In this document: one piece after another, positions 1 through 6,345 of the stretch
Numbering within the stretch: position 1 is the first letter of the stretch
Layout: each line of letters opens with the position of its first letter
NCBI GenBank assembly: GCA_021647145.1
Contig: JAKIVF010000080.1
Span: forward strand, 1-16,108
Length of the DNA: 16,108 nt
Source of the DNA: Methylococcaceae bacterium
Lineage (GTDB): Bacteria > Pseudomonadota > Gammaproteobacteria > Methylococcales > Methylomonadaceae
Direction: 5' to 3'
The notes under the pieces: model-generated
Told to the model about the DNA's origin: nothing
Seen by the model: the letters and a program-made list of their open reading frames with translations, nothing else
Database searches by the model: none
Program-made: the position numbers and the translations under genes

Positions 1-64
1 ATTCTTTAATATTCATAATGGCTTTCATTGCGTCATCATGAACAGATTCGCTGGTTTTGTCAGC

Positions 65-120
65 TTAGACTCATTCTGTATTGGAATACGGGGGCGTTTT
101 CAGACTCATTTCATATTGGA
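65..120. repeat. Pair of imperfect 21-bp direct repeats upstream of proC
   Basis: Bases 65-85 and 100-120 match at 17 of 21 positions. Both carry AGACTCATT, then a variable 3-base core, then TATTGGA, so the period is 35 bp. The first copy runs into a 5-bp inverted repeat (GTATT-GG-AATAC, about 79-90) and a G-rich stretch (ACGGGGGCGTTTT) before the second copy. A GTTTT block precedes both copies. This looks like a remnant of a dispersed or tandem intergenic repeat, or a pair of regulator sites. I cannot tell which from one window. Confidence 0.5.
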
Positions 121-121
121 G

Positions 122-192
122 AAGGCTAAGAGTAGTATTAAGCCTTAATACACAGTAAAATAGGAAGGATATAAACTTTATCATTTTTTTCA
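122..192 (+). promoter_or_regulatory. Leader region of proC
   Basis: The stretch holds a 6-bp inverted repeat (AAGGCT 122-127 and AGCCTT 141-146, 13-base loop), possible -10 boxes TAAAAT (156-161) and TATAAA (170-175) with no clear -35, and a purine-rich AGGAAGG (162-168). AGGAAGG lies 24 bases before the proC ATG, too far to be its ribosome binding site, and no ATG, GTG or TTG lies at a proper distance from it. A proC promoter is probably here, but the exact boxes are uncertain. Confidence 0.25.
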
Positions 193-1020
193 ATGAATAC
201 AAAAAAAATTGGTTTTATTGGTGCGGGTAATATGGCATCAAGTTTGATTAACGGGTTAATTGCTAGTGGACAGGCTCCTAGCCAATTATGGGCATCTGAT
301 ATCAATCAGGATACCTTACATACATTAGCAGAAAACCTAAAAATCAATATTTGCACTGATAATAATAACTTGGTTAATCAAGTAGATGTGCTTGTGTTAG
401 CCGTTAAACCGCAGATATTGCGATTAGTAGCTGAATCTATAGCTGACGTAGTTAAGGGTAATAATGTATTAATCGTCTCTATTGCAGCTGGTATTTCGCA
501 AAGCAGTCTGGCGGAATGGTTAGGAAATAATTGTGCTATTGTTCGTTGCATGCCTAATACACCTGCTTTAGTCCAAACAGGTGCAACCGCGCTTCATGCA
601 AATAGTAGGGTGAGTGATGTGCAAAAAAATCTGGCTGAAAATATTATGCGTTCAGTGGGGATTAGTTTGTGGGTTGATCATGAAAGTGAACTGGATGCTG
701 TAACTGCTGTATCTGGTAGTGGCCCGGCTTATTTTTTTCTGCTAATGGAAGCAATGGAAAAGGCTTCACTTGAATTAGGTTTAGATGAAAATACTGCGAG
801 GCTGTTAATTCAACAAACAGCCTTAGGTGCTGCTAAAATTGCATTAGAGTCTGATGAAACTTCAGGGCAATTACGTCAAAAAGTAACATCAGTAGGTGGA
901 ACAACAGAGCAGGCTATTAAAACCTTTGAGGAAAATGATTTTTCCCAACTAGTCTCTAAAGCCTTACATGCAGCACGAGATAGATCCGTAGAAATGTCTA
1001 AAGAATTAGGAGCAAAATAA
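193..1020 (+). CDS. proC: Pyrroline-5-carboxylate reductase
   Basis: Catalyses the last step of proline synthesis, the NAD(P)H-dependent reduction of 1-pyrroline-5-carboxylate to L-proline, in the cytoplasm. The 275-residue product has the family's usual length. An N-terminal Rossmann fold opens with KIGFIGAGNMA (residues 5-15), with VLVLAVKPQ near 66-74 and RCMPNTPALV near 118-127. The C-terminal dimerisation and active-site part carries AVSGSGPAYFF (about 173-183) and the signature region with VTSVGGTTE (about 231-239). The start is fixed by the canonical position of the dinucleotide-binding motif. The leader before the ATG is T-rich with no Shine-Dalgarno sequence. The TAA stop shares its last base with the ATG of yggT, so the two are probably translationally coupled. 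The proC-yggT pairing is common in gammaproteobacteria. Confidence 0.97.
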   Translation: MNTKKIGFIGAGNMASSLINGLIASGQAPSQLWASDINQDTLHTLAENLKINICTDNNNLVNQVDVLVLAVKPQILRLVAESIADVVKGNNVLIVSIAAGISQSSLAEWLGNNCAIVRCMPNTPALVQTGATALHANSRVSDVQKNLAENIMRSVGISLWVDHESELDAVTAVSGSGPAYFFLLMEAMEKASLELGLDENTARLLIQQTALGAAKIALESDETSGQLRQKVTSVGGTTEQAIKTFEENDFSQLVSKALHAARDRSVEMSKELGAK

Positions 1021-1595
1021 TGGGCACAAGTTATATGACTAATCCAGTTATTTTTTTAATTGATACACTGGTTTCACTTTATATATTGGCAGTTGTCTTA
1101 CGTTTTTTACTACAGTGGACTCGTGCAGATTTTTATAATCCGATTTCTCAGTTTTTAGTAAAAATCACCCACCCACCGTTAAAGTTTCTTCGCAGGTTTG
1201 TACCTTCAATTGGCAAGATAGATACGTCTTCCATTGTATTAGCATTAGTCTTGCAAATGATTGCAGACTTTTCAATTTTGATGCTCAAAGGTGTGGTGGT
1301 GAGTATTCCTGCATTGGTTGTTTTATCATTTACCCAGCTGGTTTCCTTACTGATTAATATTTTTATTTTTGCAGTTTTTGCCAGAGCAATACTAAGTTGG
1401 TTTGATTCTGGAAGTTACAATTCTGCAACTTCTCTTTTGCAAAGCTTAACTGAACCTGTACTCAATATGTGCCGGAAGGTGATACCCGATTTAGGGGGGA
1501 TGGATTTATCACCATTAATTGCTTTAGTTGCATTACAGTTAGCAAAAATGATGATTCTACCGCCTTTGAATGAATTGGCTAGCATAATTGGCTAA
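1020..1595 (+). CDS. yggT: YggT family integral membrane protein
   Basis: Inner-membrane protein of the YggT family (191 residues, two tandem YggT repeats). Members are linked to osmotic-stress tolerance and cell division or envelope roles, but the biochemical function is not settled. Repeat one contains LRFLLQWTRADFYNPISQF and KITHPPLKFLRRFVPS; repeat two contains FARAILSWF and a matching LTEPVLNMCRKVIPDLGGMDLSP. Each repeat has two hydrophobic helices, giving about four membrane spans. AGGAG (1008-1012) lies 7 bases before the ATG at 1020, which overlaps the proC stop. An in-frame ATG at 1035 (MTNPVIFLID) would match the E. coli start more closely and remains possible. Downstream lies the trp cluster. 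Confidence 0.93.
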   Translation: MGTSYMTNPVIFLIDTLVSLYILAVVLRFLLQWTRADFYNPISQFLVKITHPPLKFLRRFVPSIGKIDTSSIVLALVLQMIADFSILMLKGVVVSIPALVVLSFTQLVSLLINIFIFAVFARAILSWFDSGSYNSATSLLQSLTEPVLNMCRKVIPDLGGMDLSPLIALVALQLAKMMILPPLNELASIIG

Positions 1596-1599
1596 TACT

Positions 1600-1605
1600 G
1601 GAGGG
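1600..1605 (+). promoter_or_regulatory. Strong ribosome binding site GGAGGG in front of a TTG start
   Basis: GGAGGG lies 7 bases before a TTG at 1613 and 54 bases before the trpE ATG. It is one of the best Shine-Dalgarno sequences in the window, yet it is misplaced for trpE, which itself has none. It therefore supports translation of the short upstream frame. Confidence 0.5.
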
Positions 1606-1612
1606 TTATTTA

Positions 1613-1660
1613 TTGCGAGTTGCCTTATTTAGTCATAATCTAAAAAATCAATCTGTGTAA
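1613..1660 (+). CDS. Possible 15-codon upstream ORF coupled to trpE
   Basis: Starting at TTG (1613), the frame reads MRVALFSHNLKNQSV (initiator as Met) and ends with TAA at 1658-1660. The last A of that stop is the first base of the trpE ATG, a TAATG junction like the one between proC and yggT. With GGAGGG at proper spacing this could load ribosomes that reinitiate on trpE. The peptide contains no Trp codon, so it is not a classical trp attenuator leader, and I see no paired terminator and antiterminator hairpins. It could also be chance; the frame is short and TTG starts are weak. Confidence 0.35.
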   Translation: MRVALFSHNLKNQSV

Positions 1661-3147
1661 TGACACCTGAACAATTTATTAAATATACCGAGCAAGGGTA
1701 TAACCGCATCCCTATTAGTCGAGAAGTATTGGCTGACTTGGACACTCCACTGAGTGCTTACCTTAAATTAGCAAATGGTGCCTATTCTTATTTATTTGAG
1801 TCTGTCTATGGTGGTGAACAATGGGGGCGTTATTCCATTATTGGCCTACCATGTAAAACATGGGTAAAAATCACAGGCACTCAGATTACACTAGAAAAAG
1901 AAGGAGAAGTTCTTGAGGATTTTACCCATCCAAAACCGTTAGAGTGGATTGAAGAATTTAGATTGCGATATAAAATTCCAGATATTGATGGATTACCACG
2001 ATTTAATGGTGGCTTAGTTGGCTATTTTGGTTACGAAACGATTGCTTATATTGAGCCTCGATTAAAATCGAAGGGTAAAGAAGACCCTATTGGTACTCCC
2101 GATATTTTATTGATGGTTTCAGAGGAAATGCTAGTTTTTGATAACCTTTCAGGCAAAGTATTATTATTAACACATGCAGACCCAGCAGACAAAAATGCGT
2201 ATCAAAATGCACAGAATAGGTTGAATTCGTTAGTTGTTAAGCTGCGAGATTTAACTGCAGAATTTGAAACTCAAACAACAACCAAAAAAGTTGATGAAGC
2301 TGATTTTATTTCTGGTTTTACTCAACAAGGATATGAGGATGCAGTATTAAAAGCTAAAGACTATATTGTTGCTGGTGACATTATGCAAGTAGTGATTTCC
2401 CAGCGCATGTCTATTCCCTATTCTGCTTCACCTCTTAATTTATATCGAGCATTGCGCTGTTTGAACCCATCACCTTACATGTATTATTTAAATCTGGGTG
2501 ATTTTCATATTGTAGGCTCATCACCTGAAATTTTAGTTAGATTAGAAGATAATACCGTGACAGTTAGACCGATTGCCGGAACTCGGCCTCGCGGTGCGAA
2601 TAAAGAAGAGGATGAAGCACTAGAAAAAGAGCTTTTAGCTGACCCGAAAGAATTGGCAGAGCATTTGATGCTGATAGACTTAGGCCGTAACGATGCAGGG
2701 AGAGTGGCCAAAATAGGTACAGTCAAATTGACGGATAAAATGTTGATTGAGCGATATTCTCATGTTATGCATATTGTCTCTAATGTAACGGGTGAATTGC
2801 AAGAAGGTAACGATGCGTTTGATGTACTAGCAGCTACTTTTCCTGCGGGAACTGTAAGCGGTGCGCCAAAAATTAGGGCGATGGAAATTATAGATGAATT
2901 AGAGCCAGTAAAACGTGGTGTTTATTCGGGTGCAGTAGGATATATTTCCTGGTCGGGTAATTTAGATACAGCTATTGCGATTAGAACTGCTGTGATAAAG
3001 GATAAAACCTTACATATACAAGCCGGTGCGGGTATAGTTTATGATTCGGTGCCTAAGAAAGAGTGGGATGAAACAATGAACAAGGGACGTGCTATTTTTA
3101 AAGCAGTTGCCATGGCTGAGGCTGGATTAGAAGGGGAGCAATCATGA
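1660..3147 (+). CDS. trpE: Anthranilate synthase component I
   Basis: Large subunit of anthranilate synthase, which converts chorismate plus ammonia (from TrpG) to anthranilate, the first committed step of tryptophan synthesis. The 495 residues are full length. The N-terminal regulatory part carries the tryptophan-binding LFES motif (45-48) followed by GGEQWGRYSIIG. The chorismate-binding domain has PSPYMYYLNLG, IAGTRPRG (305-312), LIDLGRNDAGRVA, HVMHIVSNV, FPAGTVSGAPK (394-404) and the terminal IQAGAGIVYDS. All segments needed for activity are visible, and the LFES site predicts feedback inhibition by tryptophan. The ATG has no Shine-Dalgarno of its own and overlaps the stop of a short upstream frame. 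The stop overlaps the trpG start (ATGA). Aminodeoxychorismate synthase (PabB) is the main alternative, but the N-terminal motifs and the trp context favour TrpE. Confidence 0.97.
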   Translation: MTPEQFIKYTEQGYNRIPISREVLADLDTPLSAYLKLANGAYSYLFESVYGGEQWGRYSIIGLPCKTWVKITGTQITLEKEGEVLEDFTHPKPLEWIEEFRLRYKIPDIDGLPRFNGGLVGYFGYETIAYIEPRLKSKGKEDPIGTPDILLMVSEEMLVFDNLSGKVLLLTHADPADKNAYQNAQNRLNSLVVKLRDLTAEFETQTTTKKVDEADFISGFTQQGYEDAVLKAKDYIVAGDIMQVVISQRMSIPYSASPLNLYRALRCLNPSPYMYYLNLGDFHIVGSSPEILVRLEDNTVTVRPIAGTRPRGANKEEDEALEKELLADPKELAEHLMLIDLGRNDAGRVAKIGTVKLTDKMLIERYSHVMHIVSNVTGELQEGNDAFDVLAATFPAGTVSGAPKIRAMEIIDELEPVKRGVYSGAVGYISWSGNLDTAIAIRTAVIKDKTLHIQAGAGIVYDSVPKKEWDETMNKGRAIFKAVAMAEAGLEGEQS

Positions 3148-3731
3148 CTGTAAAAGTAGTTATGATCGATAACTACGATTCATTTACTTATAATTTGGTG
3201 CAATACTTCGGTGAATTGGGTGCTGTTGTAACCGTTGTAAGGAACGATGAAATGACAGTTGAAGAAATTGATGCTTTATCACCTGATAAAATTGTTATTT
3301 CTCCTGGGCCATGTACCCCTAAAGAAGCAGGAGTTTCAGTTAAAGCTATAGAAAATTTTTCAAAAAAATATCCAATTTTAGGTGTTTGTTTAGGACATCA
3401 AAGCATCGGTGTCGCTTTTGGGGGTGATATTGTTCACGCTAAAAGTATTATGCACGGGAAAACATCGCCTGTTTATCACCAAAACCAAGGGGTTTTTAAA
3501 GGATTGAATAACCCTTTTATTGCGACACGTTATCATTCTTTGGTCATTGATCAGAAAACATTGCCTGGCTGTATAGAAGTAACAGCCTGGACAGAGGATA
3601 AATCAGGAAATATTGATGAAATTATGGGGATCCGGCACAAAGAATTAGATATAGAAGGTGTTCAGTTTCACCCCGAATCTATATTGACCGAACATGGTCA
3701 TGATATGTTAAAAAATTTCTTAAATCAATAA
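3144..3731 (+). CDS. trpG: Anthranilate synthase component II (glutamine amidotransferase)
   Basis: Class I glutamine amidotransferase that hydrolyses glutamine and passes ammonia to TrpE. The 195 residues include MIDNYDSFTYNLVQYF at the N-terminus, the oxyanion-strand motif SPGPCTP (53-59), the nucleophile elbow GVCLGHQ with Cys82, RYHSLVI (129-135), and GVQFHPES with His176 and Glu178 completing the triad. A 4-base ATGA overlap with trpE and AGGGGAG just upstream indicate coupled, equimolar synthesis. Proteins of this type often also serve PabB in folate synthesis, which the sequence cannot decide. It is separated from the next gene by 81 bases, unlike the tight trpE-trpG join. Confidence 0.96.
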   Translation: MTVKVVMIDNYDSFTYNLVQYFGELGAVVTVVRNDEMTVEEIDALSPDKIVISPGPCTPKEAGVSVKAIENFSKKYPILGVCLGHQSIGVAFGGDIVHAKSIMHGKTSPVYHQNQGVFKGLNNPFIATRYHSLVIDQKTLPGCIEVTAWTEDKSGNIDEIMGIRHKELDIEGVQFHPESILTEHGHDMLKNFLNQ

Positions 3732-3812
3732 AGGGCATTTCTATTAATTGATGAATGAAAAAATTGAGAACCCATAATTAAAAGAGTTTTCCTAAGCTCT
3801 ACACAAATTTGT
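3732..3812 (+). other. 81-base gap between trpG and the phosphatase-like gene
   Basis: An AT-rich gap inside the trp cluster. The only structure I see is a weak AGAG/CTCT inverted repeat at about 3783-3800 with no T-run. There is no convincing promoter or terminator and no Shine-Dalgarno sequence before the ATG at 3813. Confidence 0.4.
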
Positions 3813-4391
3813 ATGCGCATCACATTATTAAGGCACGGAAATCCTGAGTTATCTGTTTGGGATAAAATACATGCTTTGGAAATACCTGAATGGATCGCCG
3901 CCTATAATTCTGCAGGAGTAGAACAATCAATTAGTCAGTCTTGTCAGGAAATGGTCAATGAATTCGCACATAAATTTATTGTTTGTAGTCATTTAAATAG
4001 GTCAATACATTCTGCGAAAATTATTGGTTACCCATCTCCGGATTTGCTTGATTCAATATTTGGTGAAGCGGAACTCCCCATTATACCAATACCTGTGATT
4101 AAATTAACGCCTCATGTTTGGAGTATGATTTTCAGAATTTTTTGGTTTGTAGGCGTTTCTAAAAAAGTAGAGTCTTTATCTTCATTTAAATCTCGTGTTG
4201 TTATGGCGACTGAAAAGTTAGTTTATCAAGCAGCTATTCACGATTCTGTCTTATTGATAGGGCATGGTATTATTAATCGTTTTTTAGCAAAAGAGCTTGT
4301 TTTAAAAGGTTGGACGGGAAAAGAAGCATCAAATGATAATAAATACTGGGGATATAGATATTGGGAATATGCAACATATATAAAATATTAA
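3813..4391 (+). CDS. Histidine phosphatase superfamily protein of unknown substrate
   Basis: A 192-residue cytoplasmic protein of the histidine phosphatase (phosphoglycerate mutase-like) superfamily. Seen: the RHG motif at residues 7-9 with the expected phospho-acceptor His8, an arginine in HLNRSIHSA (Arg63) where the family has its second phosphate-binding arginine, acidic residues in GEAELP (Glu85/Glu87) where the proton donor usually lies, and GHG with the second histidine at 151. The core catalytic set therefore looks intact. The middle carries a hydrophobic aromatic stretch HVWSMIFRIFWFVGV (101-115) and the tail is Tyr/Trp-rich, both unusual for SixA or CobC. It lies 4 bases before trpD, so it is probably cotranscribed with it. 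A phosphatase inside trp genes is not part of the known pathway, and I cannot name the substrate. There is no Shine-Dalgarno sequence. Confidence 0.85.
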   Translation: MRITLLRHGNPELSVWDKIHALEIPEWIAAYNSAGVEQSISQSCQEMVNEFAHKFIVCSHLNRSIHSAKIIGYPSPDLLDSIFGEAELPIIPIPVIKLTPHVWSMIFRIFWFVGVSKKVESLSSFKSRVVMATEKLVYQAAIHDSVLLIGHGIINRFLAKELVLKGWTGKEASNDNKYWGYRYWEYATYIKY

Positions 4392-4395
4392 TAAT

Positions 4396-5412
4396 ATGAA
4401 AATCCAGCAAGTACTTAATAGATTGCTAGACAAGCAAAATTTAACCGCGAGTGAAATGCGTGATGTAATGCGCAGTATTATGAGCGGTGGAGCAACAGAT
4501 GCTCAGATAGGTGGTTTTCTAATTGCGTTGCGCTGTAAAGGCGAAAGTATTGATGAAATTACTGCCGCAGCTGAAGTGATGCGTGAATTAGCGAGCAAAG
4601 TTCCAGTTTTCGGGGCTCATGTTATTGATACATGCGGAACAGGAGGCGATGGCGCAAACACATTTAATATATCAACGACATGTGCTTTTGTGGTGGCTGC
4701 TGCAGGTGGACAAGTCGCCAAGCATGGGAATCGTTCTGTTTCCAGTAGTTCTGGTAGTGCTGATGTACTTGAAGAGGCCGGTGTCAATCTTAGTTTGTCA
4801 GCAGAACAAGTCGTACAATGTGTGAATAAAATTGGCGTTGGTTTTTTGTTTGCACCAAAGCATCATAGTGCGATGAAATATGCAATAGGCCCACGAAAGG
4901 AAATGGGTATTAGAACCTTATTTAATTTATTAGGACCTCTATCTAATCCAGCGGGAGCAGAAAATCAATTGGTGGGTGTTTTTTCTTCGCACTGGATAGA
5001 GCCATTGGCTCAAGTTCTTAAAAAATTGGGAAGTAATCATGTATTAATTGTTAATGCAGAAGATGGTCTGGATGAAATTAGTATTGCATCTGCTTCAAAT
5101 ATTGCAGAATTAAAAAATGGAATAATTTCAACTTATCAAATTACACCTGAGCAATTTGGTTTACAACGTGCAAATTTGGAATCTTTATCAGTAGATAGTG
5201 CCGAATCTAGTTTGGTTATGGTTAAAGCGGTGTTACATAATCAAGCGGGTGCAGCAAAAGATATTGTTATGTTAAATGCAGGAGCTGCAATTTATGCCGC
5301 AAATTTAGTTGATACCTTCGAGGCTGGAATAGATAAAGCTAGGCAAGTTATCGAAAGTGGAGCCGCACTTGAAAAAATGGAATTGCTCATCAAATATTCA
5401 AATGAGTTTTAA
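4396..5412 (+). CDS. trpD: Anthranilate phosphoribosyltransferase
   Basis: Transfers the phosphoribosyl group of PRPP to anthranilate, the second step of tryptophan synthesis. The 338 residues match the usual length. An N-terminal helical domain (about 1-70) precedes the PRPP-binding loop GTGGDG (81-86) with NTFNIST, then KHGNRSVSS (109-117), FAPKHHSAMK, GPRKEMGIRT and FNLLGPLSNPA, and a second acidic metal-binding DGLDE motif. It is a stand-alone TrpD, not fused to TrpG as in enterobacteria. The start, 4 bases after the phosphatase-like gene, lies in an A/T-only leader without a Shine-Dalgarno sequence, so coupling to the upstream stop is likely. trpC follows 18 bases downstream. Confidence 0.97.
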   Translation: MKIQQVLNRLLDKQNLTASEMRDVMRSIMSGGATDAQIGGFLIALRCKGESIDEITAAAEVMRELASKVPVFGAHVIDTCGTGGDGANTFNISTTCAFVVAAAGGQVAKHGNRSVSSSSGSADVLEEAGVNLSLSAEQVVQCVNKIGVGFLFAPKHHSAMKYAIGPRKEMGIRTLFNLLGPLSNPAGAENQLVGVFSSHWIEPLAQVLKKLGSNHVLIVNAEDGLDEISIASASNIAELKNGIISTYQITPEQFGLQRANLESLSVDSAESSLVMVKAVLHNQAGAAKDIVMLNAGAAIYAANLVDTFEAGIDKARQVIESGAALEKMELLIKYSNEF

Positions 5413-5430
5413 TTATAACTATTTAAAACA

Positions 5431-6231
5431 ATGACAGATACCCCTGATATACTAAAAAAAATTCTTGAAAGAAAAGCGGAAGAAGTTAAAAGTAGAAAAC
5501 AACGCATTTCTTTAGATACTTTGCAAGAACTTGCAAGTGGAACTGAGACGCCTAGAGGTTTTTCCAAAGCGTTACAAAGTAAGGTTGATGCAAAACAAAC
5601 GGCTATTATTGCAGAAATAAAAAAAGCATCTCCAAGCCAAGGGGTGATTAGAGAGGATTTTAAGCCACTAGAAATTGCGCAAGATTACGCCATGAATGGT
5701 GCAACTTGCCTGTCCATTCTTACGGATAAGGATTTTTTCCAGGGTTCAGAAGCTTATCTACAAAAAGCACGAGGAGTTTGCCCACTGCCTGTTTTGAGGA
5801 AGGATTTTATGATTGATCCTTATCAAATTCATGAGTCACGAGCATTAGGTGCAGATTGTATTTTATTGATTGTGGCTGCTTTAGAGGTTGGTCAAATGCA
5901 TGATCTTGCAAATATATCCATGGAATTAGGTATGGATGTTTTAGTAGAAACACATAATGCTGAAGAATTAGAACAAGCATTAACATTAGAAACAAAACTT
6001 ATTGGTATTAATAACCGTAATTTGAGAACATTCGAAACTTCCTTACAAACAACATTAGAACTAAAACAGAGTGTTCCTGATGATTGTTTAGTTATTACAG
6101 AAAGTGGGATTCATACTAAAGAGGATGTGCAGCTTATGCTAGATAACGATATCTATACTTTTTTGGTGGGTGAGGCATTTATGAGAGCAGAGTCTCCAGG
6201 CAAGAAAATGCGAGAACTTTTCAATTGTTAA
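5431..6231 (+). CDS. trpC: Indole-3-glycerol phosphate synthase
   Basis: A (beta/alpha)8-barrel enzyme that decarboxylates and cyclises carboxyphenylaminodeoxyribulose phosphate to indole-3-glycerol phosphate. The 266 residues form a monofunctional enzyme with no TrpF domain. Visible motifs are AEIKKASPS (61-69) with the catalytic Glu/Lys pair, LRKDFMIDPYQI with the general-acid Lys124, ILLIVAAL, VETHNAEEL, IGINNRNLRTF, the phosphate-binding VITESGI and LVGEAFMRA. As in Pseudomonas and relatives, the trpG-D-C group is separate from trpF and trpBA. It is the last gene of the cluster, with 114 bases before the next start. The AT-rich leader has no Shine-Dalgarno sequence. Confidence 0.97.
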   Translation: MTDTPDILKKILERKAEEVKSRKQRISLDTLQELASGTETPRGFSKALQSKVDAKQTAIIAEIKKASPSQGVIREDFKPLEIAQDYAMNGATCLSILTDKDFFQGSEAYLQKARGVCPLPVLRKDFMIDPYQIHESRALGADCILLIVAALEVGQMHDLANISMELGMDVLVETHNAEELEQALTLETKLIGINNRNLRTFETSLQTTLELKQSVPDDCLVITESGIHTKEDVQLMLDNDIYTFLVGEAFMRAESPGKKMRELFNC

Positions 6232-6345
6232 ATAGTCGTATATTTGACACAGATAGATTCTCATTTACGTTAATGTTCTAGATGAGTATAGCTATTGATA
6301 TTATCTAAGAATATAAAACCATTATCTAACTTGTAGTTTACTATT
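6232..6345 (+). promoter_or_regulatory. Intergenic region after trpC with possible promoter and inverted repeat
   Basis: A consensus -35 TTGACA lies at 6244-6249. The -10 candidates are weak: TACGTT (6266-6271, 16-base spacer) or GTTAAT (6269-6274, 19). Downstream, TTCTAGAT (6276-6283) and ATCTAAGAA (6303-6311) form an inverted repeat with one extra base and a 19-base loop, which could be an operator or RNA hairpin. No T-run follows, so it is not a clear terminator for trpC. This is a plausible promoter for the c-di-GMP gene and icd. Confidence 0.3.

Noticed and set aside
1..64. Open minus-strand frame of about 20 codons running off the left edge
   Set aside because: Too short to judge; the residues resemble coding sequence but there is no start signal or family match.
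2..148. Open plus-strand frame of about 49 codons at the left edge
   Set aside because: Short, no recognisable protein, runs through the direct repeats, and ends well before proC; an open frame of this size is expected by chance in six frames.
1596..1660. Classical trp attenuator before trpE
   Set aside because: The short frame has no Trp codons, and there is no terminator hairpin with a T-run.
2505..2726. Minus-strand frame inside trpE
   Set aside because: Ser-rich shadow of the conserved chorismate-binding domain; no start signal.
4619..4825. Second plus-strand frame inside trpD
   Set aside because: Shadow over the PRPP-binding motifs of trpD.
5807..5995. Minus-strand frame inside trpC
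   Set aside because: Low-complexity Leu/Met-rich shadow of a conserved barrel segment.
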